A stretch of 64,000 nucleotides of DNA, taken from Sipunculus nudus (taxonomy: Eukaryota > Annelida > Sipuncula > Golfingiida > Sipunculidae). Positions 1 to 14,600 of this stretch are shown here, piece after piece. Positions within the stretch are counted from its first letter, which is position 1; the number at the start of each line of letters is the position of its first letter. The notes beneath the pieces were generated by a model. It saw only the letters and a list, made by a program, of their open reading frames with translations, was not told the origin of the DNA and made no database searches. The stretch is taken from contig CM049319.1 in assembly GCA_026874595.1 (NCBI GenBank), positions 2,818,601-2,882,600 on the forward strand. The letters are read 5' to 3'. The position numbers and the translations under genes are program-made.

Positions 1-1824
1 ATATTAAGACTGATCATATGGTAATATGTATATAGCAAGCGTGAAGCCAGCAATAGGCGGTTACTGAATTAACCATGTTGGTTTTAAAACAGATTCTGGG
101 AAAGGCCTCTATAATTACCTTTTTACTTCAGTGGGAAAGACCTTAGTTCAACAAGACGGTGATGTGTGGCGCTGACTGTCCGGAACAACCCAAGTTTACC
201 AGTCGATGATATAAGAGGGTCAGAGAGTAGTAATTAGTTATGTAAGTTGCCATGTGATAGCAGTACCTGCACTAAGTGTGACACAGTGAGAGCCATCTGA
301 TATCTCTGTCAGAGCCATTTCATTGACTGGGCCAGTCTATTAAGATCTGTGTCATAGTTGACCTGTATACCCTTATGATTACCACATGTTTTACAGGTTC
401 TTATAGGTTGCTGATTAAAGCACCATGTTTTCAGAGGCCTTTAACTAATATGTTTATGCAGATGCATCATCCCCTCTTCTTCATCTTAGTTGATGGGACA
501 TCTTATTCCTTAGGGTTTAATAGATTCATCATTAATTCCCATTCATGAATATTGTAAAAATTAAAACCTTCACAAAGAAAAAGGCAATCACAGTTTGTCA
601 GTATCTTCTGCTGAAACATATTCCTTGTGTGAGCCTGAAATGAAGCTTCTTGTAACAGTCTCTAACAGGGTTGGTTTTCTTCCATAAGAAATGTATTTCT
701 TCCTAGACATTGGAAGAAACTGGAGGAAATGGGGTTTCCTCCACTTTCCTCTGGAATTAATGAATGAAAGTGGAATTTAGTGGAGAGTAAGAGTAATAGT
801 GTGATACACAAAAATCAAAACAGAAATTTGAACTATTTTATTCTTTTGAATAAAATAAAACAATAAGATGGAACAGATTATGTTTAAGCAGAAATAAAGC
901 TGAAAATTTATTTATTTTATATTCTCACATGACATTTGAAAGTTTCTTCCTGAAGATTTCTTCCGAGCCGGAAGTTTCCGGAAACATCCATGGAAGAGAC
1001 AGCCTTTCGGAAGAGATTGCAAACCCTGGTCTCTAAGAAACAGAACTCCTCTGATAATACCCTCCTCTGATAAATGATCAGTCATATTTAATCAATGTTA
1101 TTTTCACCATAAAGCAGTGATTTTTATATCACTAATATAAAAAGAGAGAGCCACAGTTAATGCTGGGAATCAGTTGTAATTTCATGATCTTTCATCAGCA
1201 AATATCAGATGACCTCTGCCAACCCATAATCAAAATTCATTGGTTGTTTATCAGCATGAAAATTCATACCTTTTTTGGACATGTACATCCCTTTCAGCTT
1301 ATATTTAAGTTTGTTGACGTATTGATAAACATATCCAATAATTTTATAGCCTACAAGTGTATATGGTAAAACAGAGGTATGAATTTATTAGTAAAAACAG
1401 AGTTTTCCTAAGTTTGCTTGCATCATTAGACATTTCTATGTAAGTATACCTTCCCTGTACAAAACTCTGTGGCTTGTCAATCAGATGTTTTGCAAAACTC
1501 CCTGATCATCAGTGATGATAAATCATCAGCCTATCAAAAATCCACTCATGATATTTTAACATGCCCTACTTACTTATTTTCATACCAAAACAAAACTTGT
1601 ATACTATGATTCACCTCAGATTAACAAAATACTTGAACCACATTGTCTAGTTTTATGAGAAATATAAAGAAAAATGTATAAATATCAGACAGTGTCACCT
1701 GAGATCCACAGCTAACCAGAGCTAATCAAAACATTCACTGCAAGCTTTCTTATTCATGGCTACATGATGGATGAGGAATATTGATTAAGAGGACCCTGTG
1801 ACTGAGTTTGAAACTTTGCTTCAG
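1..1824 (+). other. No gene seen (intron or upstream region of ACSS3)
   Basis: No exon encoding the missing ACSS3 N-terminus was recognised on the plus strand. Because exon 1825-1969 begins mid-codon after an acceptor, this is most likely intron. The only local structure noted is a short hairpin, GGAGGAAA / TTTCCTCC, near 722-742. Confidence 0.5.
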
Positions 1825-1969
1825 GTTTGTTGGTGGGGAGATCAACACTTGCTACAATGCTGTAGACAGACATGTTGATGAGGGGCGGGGCGACCAGGCG
1901 GCCATCATCCATGACAGTCCTGTCACAGAACATGTGTGTTACTACTCCTACAAGGAGCTTCAGCAAATG
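1825..1969 (+). CDS. ACSS3: ACSS3 exon 1 of those visible
   Basis: The acceptor is TTGCTTCAG at 1816-1824 and the donor is ATG|GTGGGT. The first base completes a codon begun in an unseen upstream exon, then the frame reads [16 protein letters not shown] and ends in YKELQQM. This is the ACSS N-terminal domain just before the AMP-binding core. The open frame continuing to 2014 is intron read-through. Confidence 0.9.
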
Positions 1970-2571
1970 GTGGGTGTCACAGTGATGTTACTAACACCAA
2001 GCAACCAGAACTGATAAAAGTTTTCCTGAAAGACTTCAAGTTGATTCTGAAATTAAGACTCTTATGTGAAGTTAAACCTTGAAATTACACCCACCAAGAG
2101 TCTTACATAAAGAGCATACTAAAAGAATTGGGACTGTGATCAAGTGGTTGTTATTTTGAGGTTGATGCTAAACCAAAGTGGTCTTTAGCCCAGGTTTTAC
2201 TGTATATATCAGAATATCAGTGATCATCACCTTGTTACTTCTGTGGTCATCTTTATCTAGCAGACCTGACAAATCACTCTTTTTTAAAAGAGTAAATTTT
2301 TTTAGGGTTTCCTGAAAATGACACTAATTAAATACTCTTTTTTTTTACTCTTTTTTTTTTCAGCAGCACTTTTTTTCCTCTTTTTTCATTAAAGAATTCT
2401 GGTATCTATTTCTCTCTTGCTTAAACAGTCCAGTTAGAACAAGAATAGGCCACATTGCATTTTTTTGTCTGCTAAGTCCATCATGTGTTACAACATGTGG
2501 AAAATGCCCTTATCTTAATGAAATTGGATGAGCACCATGTATATTTCTGACATTGGGAATGATATGCGTCG

Positions 2572-2644
<73 letters not shown>

Positions 2645-5600
2645 ATTGTGCTATGCGAAGCTCATCTTTATTCAGTCTGTGATAAAAAATGGGGAATTGG
2701 CGCTAATTTTACTCTTTTTTCACTTTTTATTTCAAAGACGTTTACTCTCTTTTTTCGGAGCACCAACTCTTTTTTTCAGTCATTTACCTTTACCTGTTAT
2801 GGAAAGTAAATCTGTTTCCTATCAGTTTAAATATTGAATAAGCCAACATGTTTGAACCACTGCCACAGAATCCCATGAGGATATCTGCTCAATCCTATAT
2901 TATAATTTCTTTGTGCTTTCATATGTGCATATCACATGATTCATATAAAAAAATTGCTGTAAAGCAGAATATTTTTGCAACATTTTTGTTTGGATATTGT
3001 TTGGGGTTTAACACAAATTATGAGTCTGAAAACATGACAGCTAATCATGTACAATAATTAACACACCAAGTTACAGGAATTTTGACATATATGTGTTTAT
3101 AACAAAGGTAACACCATTGCATTTGTTACTGATAAGAAATGTTATTTTAAAGTAAGAGAAAATGTGTTTCAGTATATTGTATCTTCATTATCTAACGTAT
3201 CAGCCTTTGAACTCAGATATTGGGTCTGTTAGGGCCATACTACAAATAATGTTACCAGCTTCTGTGGTGTGGGGTAGAGCACAGGACTCAAGCTGGGTGA
3301 TCATGAGTTTTAATCTCAGCTGTGGTGATGAGGTTTTCACGGTCTTCCTACAGCCATGCTAAGCACTCTACAGGCTTAAAGGGGTGACTGTGCCCAACAG
3401 TCATGTTTAACTCTCAAATGAATGCGCCTTTTGGGGTTTCTTGGTGGTATGACCACCAAGTGTTGTGAGAAAGATCACACATCCAGGACCCACAGGTGCA
3501 GTAGTCACTGGGCCTAGTTAACGCCAGGATATAAAATGGAGGAAGTGTGTGCTACTGCTCTGTAGTCCAAAAACAGAATGGTATTCTGCAAATGTACATA
3601 ATAAGTTAAGGCCAGACTTTTTTAATCTTTCGGTTTACGAACCCGCCGACCTCCGATTTACTCATTTCAGAAAAAAAATAAAATTGGCATTTGACTTTTT
3701 TTTTCTTCTATATTGCGTCGCCGTATCCAACACGGTTGTTGACAAATGATACGTTTATTGACCGTGTGTATTAGATCACCTCAAACGTTAGAACTCTTAT
3801 GATTGGCTAATAAGGTCACTTTCGTAATGACAGATGGCGGGTATAAGCCAATCACAGTGGGGTATCCTTGGGCCATAAATGCAATTGATTGGCCATCAAG
3901 TAGTCAAAAGATTCAGCAGGGAAAATGAGAATTCTTGGAGAGTTTTCAAAGTTCGTTTTCTGCACTACAGTTGCATTTTCAAAGCAGCGTTTATGTCATA
4001 TTTACCTCGTTAAACATATTTGTTTTAGATAGATGTGAATGAGATAAGGAAATTATTTTGGTTGCATAGCGGCTTTACCAGCTTTGCCACCGTTAATAAC
4101 TTGCTGGATATACAAACAAATTTACTTCTTAAGACTAATTATTGCATTCAAAGTCAGACCCTATTTACTACTGCAAATTGGCTAAGTTTCACAAGTTTAC
4201 TCTTAAAAAATATTATAACTTGTCAAAACTTTAAACTTAACGCTTAAAAGAAAATTACTGAACAGGTGAAATTATATGTACTGCAGGAGGTCGTCATGTA
4301 TTCTTTGAAAACTCCAGGAATTCTCAGGGTTTCTGCAGGATTTCCAACTACCTGTAGTCTTAGTGGCGCGGGTTGAAGCATAGGCTTTGCGGGTATTTTT
4401 TTATAATCAAATCAAAAGCAAGCTAAAATCAAAGCCATTAAAAATTCAGAAACTTTGAAAGGATTCATTTAATTGTTCCAAGCTGGAAGCTTTAATGTGT
4501 ATGGATGCCGAAAAGCAGTACCTGACTGACAGTGGCCAAGTGACGGCATTTTAAACCGAGTACGGTACGTACTGTCACGGCCGTGGTAAGAAATGCAGAT
4601 CTTTATTAATAAATATTAAAAGATTATTAATACTTTTTTAAACTTTTAAAATAGTTGGATTATTCAATGTGATCTCCAATGGAAACCTCACTTTATTAGC
4701 AGTTGTTGTATAATCATTCAATGTGATCTCCAATGGAAACCTCACTTTATTAGCAGTTGTTGTATAATCAAAGGACTATCAAACATGCGCAACACCAAAA
4801 AGGAAAGGTCATGGTTATAAAATCAAAGAACTCGAGTTCCATGTTGTTGACATTTGATAAACAATAGGCGAATAGCTGCAAGTTGCTCATTGACATTGTC
4901 ATTTACGACTGAAAAATAAAACTTCAGTCTATCATGCTAGCAGTGAATATTTAGTTTTCTCCTTGCATATCAGACAAAAATATATTATTTTGTATTTGTA
5001 TAAGTATTTGACTGGTCTTTAATTTGTAAAACTTTATAAAATAGGCAGTTCACTTGGCAGGGACAGTGACTAAAGTTTTATTTCAGGTGTGTATGAAATC
5101 ATATATAAGTTATACTGTTTAAACTTTTATTTGTCATTATTTTACCTTCGATGACATTCGAATGGCTTGAAATAACATGGCACACGCATGATTCATGTGG
5201 AAAACTCAAGAGGATGATAATAATATTTTAATTTTTACATATTTTATTTTTTATATAGGTTTATAAAGTGCCTTTTTAAAAATGAATTTTATAACCCAAC
5301 TGAACAATAAAGGATTCACGAACACCAGTATCCAGGTTTGTTCCATTTTTTTTTTTTTTTTTTTTCCTACCTCCTACCTATCACTTTTGTCAAACATGTT
5401 CGTAAACCAAAGAATTAAAAAAGTCTGGCCTAAGCCATCATTAAAGAGTGGAGGCAGTTACCTCGAACAAAAAAGAAATAAAAATTTTACCATTTGTTGC
5501 ATCAGCTCAGCTCTTTTACCTTCAGTTTGCACATAAAATTATCTGCTTACATAACAGGTGTCTGATTTTGCGGGTGTCCTGAGCTCTCATGGTGTTGGGC

Positions 5601-8600
5601 ATGGTGACCGGGTTTTGATCTACATGCCTATGATACCACATGCTGTCGTTACCATGTTAGCATGTGCTCGTCTTGGTGCCATCCACTCACTGGTGTTTGG
5701 GGGATTTGCCTCCAAGGAGCTGTCAACAAGGATCAGCCATGCCGAGGTAAGAGCTGTTGAATTTCAATGATAAACTGTATTATTATTGTTTGTTCCATCC
5801 CCTCCTTTCCACCTGGTTTTTTTTTTGCTATGAAATTCTTTGTTACATTTCAACAGAGAAAACAATAATGTAGGGTAGAAGATTAAGGGTCCAATTATCA
5901 ACAAGGTAAATAAACACCTAATTTGCACACATTATCAAAGAAACAAAAGTAATTAAACATATGAGAAATCTCTACATTTTACAACATATATCAGTTCCAC
6001 TTAAGGCAGTCAAGGTCACTGGTCACATGCACAAACATTTCAGGTTGACTTCTGCTGATTGGATGATGTCATGTAAATACTGTAAAAACATGTGTAAAAG
6101 AAAAATGGCTACTCATACAGGGACACATCTGGTCTGTCAGATTAATTTAAAAAGTAAAAATAAATAATGAATCATGAACTGGAGATATAATGTAAAATTC
6201 CTCATTGCCGTAGTAGGCCATGCAGGGTTTTTTCAGGAAAGTTTTGAAAAATATAAACTTTTAAGAAAATGATCTCTAACTATATAGTTGAAAGTAGATA
6301 AGGAGTATATAGCATACATTACTTCACAGAGAAAAAAATCCTTAGAAAAGTAAAGTGTTGGATGGTCTAAGTTTTATGTTTAAGTTCATGGCACTTTCAA
6401 AAACAACATGCATGACTTATCAGAACAAATTTGTCCTCTTTCATTTCAGCCAAAAGTGATTGTCAGCGCCAACTGTGGCATGGATTATGAAAAGGTCATA
6501 CCTTACAAACCCCTGTTGGATGCTGCTATAGAGATGTCACCCCACAAACCAAAAGCCTGTATCATTCTCAACAGGAAGTACATGAAGGTAAGTGCAGCGC
6601 TGATCTGCTTACAGCACTGGTAACCTATATCCTGTATCGTTCTGTACATGTGCATGAGAGAAAGTGCAGCTCCAATCCACTCACTTTACTGATAACATAA
6701 ACCCTGTGTCATTCTCAACATTAAGTACATGAAGGTATGTGCTTACATCACTGGTAACCTAAATCCTGTATCGTTCTGAATAGAAGTACATGTACATGAG
6801 AGAAATGCAGCTCTGATCCACTCACTTTACCGATAACATAAACCCTGTGTCATTCTCAACATTAAGTACATGTGAGAAGATGCAGCCCTGATTTACTAAC
6901 ATTTCTTCTGCTTTCATGTAACCTTCATATTTTATATATGTTGGAGAGTGAATTTAGCATTTCATTAAAGCTCTTTGAATATTTAAAAAAGATATTTTTG
7001 ATGTACATGTCATTTCTATTAAACCTGTATTGAAGAAATAATACAACACAGTACACTTCTATGCAAAACTTGACACAGTTTTGTGCAAAGCGCAGCCTGA
7101 GTCCTTTTTCAGTGCTCATACTGTTGGCTAGGTAATCTGCATACAATGATAAATTCAATTACATCACATCCAGCCAAACTTTTTTAGGGTGTATAGCACT
7201 TTTTTCAGCCTTTTTTCTTAAGTAACCAGTTTATACAGTTGTGGAGAACAAGATCTGCTTTCCTAATGTCGAGTATTTGAACTTCAGTTTGATGATGCTA
7301 ACCTGCTCCCTGGTCGTGACTTTGACTGGGATGAGGAGATGAACAAGGCCAGGCCGCACGACTGTGTTCCTGTCCCGGCTAATGATCCCGTCTACCTTCT
7401 ATATACTTCAGGCACGACAGGCACACCCAAGGTGACGTACACTTTATGTTTAGATGATGGAAAATATATTTAATTCTGAAATAATAGAAAGTTATACTAA
7501 CTGGTTTGGACAATTAAAGATACCTGAAATATCTGAATTGTTGAAAAATATATAATGAAAAGTATGAAATGATAAAAAATATATACATAAAGTAATGAAA
7601 TGATGAGACACATGATGAAAAAATGTAGTAATGAAATTATATGAAAATTTTGGGATCAGGAAAGTATATAAGAATAATTTAGATGTGGAAATATATATAT
7701 ATAGAAATGGTGCATCCATGAAACATATGTGATAAAATTTTATGAGAATGTTTATTATGAAATGTATGAGAAAAGTAAGTGTTTTTAAAAAAGCATATTT
7801 TATGCCTGTCTAATACAGAACATATTATGGTACACTCATGGTCTGTACATCTGTCTGTCTACCCATCCGTTAACTCTAAAGTGTTATTGCGATAACTTAT
7901 ACCAGGGGTTTGATGGAATTGGAAACTCGCATAACTACCTTCCTTTAGATTGTCTCACTCAAGTTTAGTGTAGACAAAGCATCAACGACAACATTCAGTT
8001 ATAAAAACCTAAAGTACCAACAATATGTCACAACAAACACACAGTTAGCTCAGCTGACTGAAAGTCATCTGAGCTATAGCGATCACTCTTTGTCCGTCGT
8101 CCGTCTGTCCGTCCGTTAACCAGGCACAAATCGTAACCACTGGACCTAGAACCTTGTTACTTGGGATTCTGAGAGGTCCATAAAAAATCTCCTTGGAAAC
8201 CAGAAATTAGGTCTCTGTTACCCATATCCTTCGAGCTATGGGGCCCCAAAGTACCCCCCAGAAAAGTCAAAAATTTCATACAAAAACTTCAATATCTCAT
8301 TAACTACTTGACTGATGGTCATGATTTTTGGCATACATATTGATCATGAGATGTTACATCACTTCCTGCAGACTGGTGGCGCCACCTGTATTTTTCGATT
8401 TTTTACGAATTGTTTTCTCTATTTTTGAGACCTTTAAAAATGTGAACATCTGTTAACAAGGCACAAATCATAAAGACTGGACTTAGAATCTTAATTCTTG
8501 ACACACTGAGAGGTCTACGAAAAATCTCCATGGAAACCAGAAATTAGGTCCCTGTTACCCATATCCTTCGAGCTATGGGGCCCCAAAGTACCCCCCAGAA

Positions 8601-11600
8601 TAGTAAAAAATTTCATACAAAAACTTCAATATTTCAATAACTACATCACTGATGGTCTTCATTTTTGGCATACATATTGATCATGAGATGTTCGATCAGT
8701 TCCTGCAGACTGGTGGCGCCACCTGTACTGTTTGATTTTTTACGATTTTTTCCTCTATTTTTGAGACCTTTGAGGATGCTGTCATCTGTTAGCGTGGCAC
8801 AAATCGTAACGACTGGACCTAGAATCTTCGTTCTTGACACACAGGGAGACCCATGATAAGTCTCCATGGAAACCTGAAATTTGGTCTCTGTTACCCATAT
8901 CCTTTGAGCTATGGCACTCCAAAGTACAGCTCAGAATAATGGAAAATTTGATACAAAAGCTAAAGTATCTGAACAACTAATGCAGAGATAACCATAATTG
9001 TTTGCATGGATATTGATCATGGAGTGTTTCATAAGTTTCTGCAGACTGGTGGCACCACCTGTATTTGTTCGGTTTTTTTTACGAAATTTTTCTGTATTTT
9101 TGAGACCTTTAAAGATATGAACATCTGTTAACAGGGCACAAATCATAACGAAGTTTTGCGGATACTATGTTTTTGATCGAGTTCCTCCACCGCGGCGGCG
9201 TTCGTTTCCAGAGAGCTCCTCGGAGACTAATGGACCAATTTTTCCCAAACTTATCGGGTCACATGTGAACTGGTGCCTAACCAATTTGCGTTGACCTCTG
9301 ACCTTTCCTCTCTATCCAGTGTCCATTTGTGGGTCTGTTTCCACTCATAAACCCTCATATCTCGGGAACCGTTTGTCCGATCAGGAAATAAAATTGATAC
9401 AAATGTAGCCCTTGGATTGCTTTATAACATACACAAAAAATGGTGGCGCCACCTGTAACCATGTTTGCACAGTGTCCATCTGTTCATCTGCCTTGGGTTA
9501 AAATCACTCATATCTCTGCAGTGAATTGACTAATTCACTTGAAATTCGTCATGCGTATACATCCAGGATAGCTTTCTTGATTTTATGACAGGTGGCGCCA
9601 CCTACATTCACGTTCACGCTGATGACATCCAAGCTTATATCTTGGGAACCGTTTGACGGATCAGGAAATAAAATTTATACAAATGTAGCCCTTTGATAGC
9701 TCTGTAACATACACAAAAAATGGTGGCGCCACCTGTAACAATGTTTGCACAGCGTCTGTCTGTTAGTCTGCTGTGGCCTAAAATCACTCATTTCTCTGTA
9801 GTGGTTCGACATAACTGCCTAAAATTTTGCAGGTTTATACATCGTGGACAGCTTTCTTGATTTTATGACAGGTGGCGCCACCTACATTCTAGTTAACGCT
9901 GCACACATCCAAGCTCATATCTCAGGAACCATTTGACCGATTGGGCCAAAATTGTGCATGTGTTTAGATCTCACATAGGTCTTTATCATACACAAAACTG
10001 GAGGGGTTACCTGCAAAGATTTTTGCACAGTGTTTGTCTGTTTGTCTGCCATGGGCAAAAATCGCTCATATACATGTAGTGGTTTGACTTTTCTGCCTAA
10101 AATTTTGCAGGTGTATACAACTTGGACAGCTTTCTGGATTTGTGGTAGGTGGCACAACCTACATACACATTTAGGCTGCAGACATCCATGTTAATATGCA
10201 ACATACCTCACTCTATTTCCCCTTGCCACTCAATCCATGCCTCACTATCTGATTTTGGCAGATACATGTAGTCAATTGTCGGTTACCCATATTCTAGTTT
10301 TAAAAGTTTACACATTTTTCTCTATTTTTGAGATATATAAATACAGACTAAATCTTGGCCTGTTGGTTAATCTGTTTGATGCTTCAGTTGAATGGGTATA
10401 TACTACCATTCTGATGATAAAATTTCCTTTTGCAAATCTCTTCCCAGTCAGCTGAGCGTCATGACCCATGGGTCACTTGTTTTTGAATACTTTAGATACA
10501 AACATAAATGCAGATTTGTATTTCACCCCAGTGCTGATCATTATACTTATTTAAAATGACTTTTATTTCTTCTCAAACAGGCTGTGGTGCGTCCAAACGC
10601 TGGCCATGCTGTGACCTTGAACTGGTCCATGTATAACCTTTATGGACTCAAGCCGGGAGAGGTTAGAATCAAAGTTTTGTTCATGATTAAAGATTTGGAT
10701 AATTTAAAACCAATTTAGTCAGACACATTACCCTTAATAAAAGCACAATTACAGTGATATGAATATTTACAGCATATTATTGTATTCTGATAACATTGAA
10801 ATTTGTGATCCAGTTAATTACCCATATTTGTGCATGTATTAGCTGACGCGGTGTATGAGACATGGGTATGTTTTATGACAGTTACTGTATCTTAATCTAT
10901 CATGTGTGATGTAATACCTGTTGCATCATGACTTGAATACACTGATATTGGTAGCAATGCGGTGGCCACATGGCAAATGTCAGCAATTGCCCCCTGAGTG
11001 TTTATTGCTACTTGCCTGCCATATGCAGATTCCTTGAAAACGTATTGTTTCTGTTGAAATTATAGCAAAAGCATTGAATTAGCACTTCAGTTATTTGTAT
11101 ACTTCATTATGCATGTAAATATAATATTTATAACATGTATATATAAGCATAATAATGCATGTTTATATATAATTACTTTTATATGTAAATATACAGGTAT
11201 ATATGTTCACATAAATATATGTATTTCATTAATTTTTTTTTTCAAATATTGTTCAAATAACTGAAGGTATGTTTCTTAGACATACAAATGAAATATAAAA
11301 AAAGATCTGGATATAGTTGACAGTTTTTCAACAAAATTTGCTGAATTGCATCTTTGCAAGTGTGTTTTGACCTTCTTTTTGGATGTACAGCTTTATTTGG
11401 GTTATAGTCTGGTTTAAAGTTTATAATCTGATTTTGTCATTTATTTGACTGTAGACCTGGTTTGCTGCATCAGATCTGGGCTGGGTAGTTGGTCACTCGT
11501 ATATTGTGTACGCCCCACTTCTTGCTGGCAACACCACTGTGTTGTACGAGGTATGTATTGATGCTCAACATCCAAAGTGTTCACATTTATAACATTTAAC

Positions 11601-14600
11601 ATCAAAAGCTCAAGTACAAGCTAAATATATAAAGGACTTTTGAATTTTTCAGATAAGCTGATGAAAACTGAAAAATCTTGAAGGTTTCCATCTTTGATTT
11701 TATGTGTTATATTGCATGTAAATACATGATTGCATAATTTCCTGTATTTGCCCATATGCATAGATCTCTATGATGTTTAAATAACACCAAGGTGTAATGA
11801 TAAGCATGCTTTAAATAAACTGATTGCAACCATAAAAAATCATGTCCACATTTGTACCATAGGTGATTGGTAATGTAAGGTTCCTATGTATCTTGTTGTT
11901 TTAAGGGTAAGCCAGTGGGGACGCCTGATGCCGGTGCGTTCTTCCGCATCATTCAAGAACACAATGTGGCAGCCATGTTTACAGCTCCCACGGCACTGAG
12001 GGCTATACGTCAGCAGGACCCAGATGGAAAACTTGCCTCAAAATACTCATTGCCCCAGTAAGTGAATGAATTAAAATCCCTTAGCAATTAAGAGGCCATA
12101 TATATGAGACATTGATTATATCAAATTATGTCTCTGATTTAGTTATTATAAATGGTCATGTCATTATGTCTCTAGATACAAGAATCATCATTTCATGTAG
12201 ATACTTTTTAATTAGGTAATTTTACTTAATACTGTATTTTTTTTGTTTATTTTTTCTGTGTATGTTTTACATTGTATTCATATGCTTGGTCACATGTATT
12301 CTATCTGGTATTGTCTGTTTGTGATGTCTGGTGTGTTGAATAAAATAAGTATGAATGACTTCTTGAATATGATTGTATATATCAAATCCTCATTCTAGAA
12401 TATTATGATTGAGAACATTGTAATTCTATACTGAAAAAAATGTTCCATATATTAATGGCTAACTTTATGTACAAATTCATTTCATCGTATGCCAAAGCTC
12501 TCCATCATCTATTTGTAAAAAGTTCATCTTTCATATGTGTACTTATAAAATCCCTTTGTAAAAGAATAATCCAAAAAGTCCATTACATCCATTCTGTTTT
12601 ATATACACATCTGATCTGCCAGCTACCAAGAGAATCACTTTAATAATAATCTTCTTCATTCTATTTCAGTGTGGTTTAATGTCCTTTGGTTCTCATGGTA
12701 TAAGTGCATCTGTGTTGACAATTGAAGTGTTTAGATATTAAGTTGATTGACATTTTGATTTGCTGGAGGTGCATGGGTCCATGAATATTAAATGTAGAGC
12801 ATATTAATAATGAAGTGTGATCTTGTGCATGATTACTCAGAGTGGATTTTATGAGCTAGTAGATGAAACTTAATTCAGTTCCACTACCCCTGTCCACCTG
12901 GTTCTTCTATCATTTCATTATATTCAGGAAAGTTAAGATGAATTATAATGAGGAGTGAAGCATAATGAGAAATTGATTGTAGTAAAATACAATTTACCTG
13001 TTCAGAGATCTTGCAAAAAGGTGAAAATGAAATAAAATAGTCAATATTTTTGCGATTTTTACAACCCAAGCAAAAAACACAATGTGGCTTTGAGAATAAA
13101 TGATACGAGAATGAAATATCTGATGTAATAACGAAATGAATCACATGGTCTCATCTATGCTATTAGAATGTATTTCCACAAGATGATTAAGTCAGTGATG
13201 CAGTAAAGACTCAGCACTGTAATCACAAGACAACAGGTCATTAAAATAATGACCATAGCATTTCAAGTCATTTCACAAAAGCAAACATTTTTATTCACTT
13301 GTTTCATATACTTTTGCTTTTTTAACAAATGGAATTGAATGATATATCATAAAAAACAGGTGGACCAGAGGGTGTTGGAAGGGATTATAGTGGTAACTAG
13401 AGAGCAGTCGACAGAGGGCAAATGCCTCTGCCAAGGCCAAACAATGAGAGTACATCCCATGTCAAGGGAGTGAAAATACTCATTGACTCATACATTAGGC
13501 TTACATTATGCTTGTAATGGGACTCGATCCCTGGTCACTCTCTGGAGTGAGTTCTGTTCTTAAAATTGAGCAGTCAGTTTGCAGAAGAACTGAGTCATAT
13601 GATGTGATGGTTATTTTTTCTAATTCAAATCCAGTCGTCACACAAAATATAATTTTAACATAAAATCAGTTGACAAGTTTAGGGAAAACTGGCCAACAGA
13701 CAAACAAAGCCATGACTTCAGAAAAAAAGTGTGAACATCCAAAGCAAAATATTTTTTTCGAGAAATTTCACCCGTGATTTATATATTTAGAAATTCAGGT
13801 TGGATGAACAATGCCATACCAAGGCTACAGTTTATCCATGGGATGTATATGGATCTGTGTTTCCTGAAGATTGACCTCTGCCAGAAGGTTAATTAAATCC
13901 ATTGTACATTGTCAAGCAGACTTATATCAAATAAACTGAAACTGTTTCTGCATTCACATATTAACCTGAATAATCTCCAGCTCTACAATACTTTTGAATT
14001 ATAAGAGAGATTCTAAAATTTATTACATTCAGTTTTGAGAAGTTTTTTAAGTGTTTTGAGAAACGTTGTGCATTTTCCAAAAATAGAGAGACTGTACATG
14101 GTTAGTTGTGCTTTTAGCATATGTAGCCATTTAATAAAAATATTATGAATTGCCTTTTTGGTATAAATCCCCTTGCTCTATGTGCCCTGGGTTTACATTC
14201 CGCCATCAGGCCAGCATGATGGAAATGCAGAAAAAAAGGTCAATAACATATAAGTAACATTTGTCTCCCTGAGCCTCCAAGTCCTTTCATTAAATTTCAA
14301 CTTACTCCAGTCAAATGAAGGATTTAATTCATGTTATGATCATAACATGTAGACTGATAATCAGTTATTCTGATCTTTTTTGTTACCACAGTGTCCCAAA
14401 CCATGTTCATGGTAGAATGTTTTGAATGATAATCAATAATTCTGATAATTGTATGTATTCTCAGTTTCCGGACCATGTTGATGGCAGAATGTTTTGAATG
14501 ATAATTATTAATTCAGATAATTATTTGTAGTCTCAGTTTCTGGACCATGTTTATGGCGGAATGTTTTAAATGATAATCATTTATTCTGATAATTATTTGT

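Noticed and set aside
2528-2837. Open frames with YIYIYIY runs (also 56788-56973)
   Set aside because: Translation of TA dinucleotide runs.
7492-7719. 75-codon minus-strand frame in ACSS3 intron 4
   Set aside because: Low-complexity AT-rich sequence, no domain, no splice context.
8646-9146. Overlapping open frames on both strands
   Set aside because: They fall in the internal units of the dispersed repeat, are offset copies of one another, and show no transposase-like motif.
10446-10486. Firm Helitron call for the dispersed repeat
   Set aside because: There is a near-terminal palindrome, but the end is CTTG or CTAG rather than consistently CTRR, the start is not TC, and the ends are inverted repeats, which Helitrons lack.
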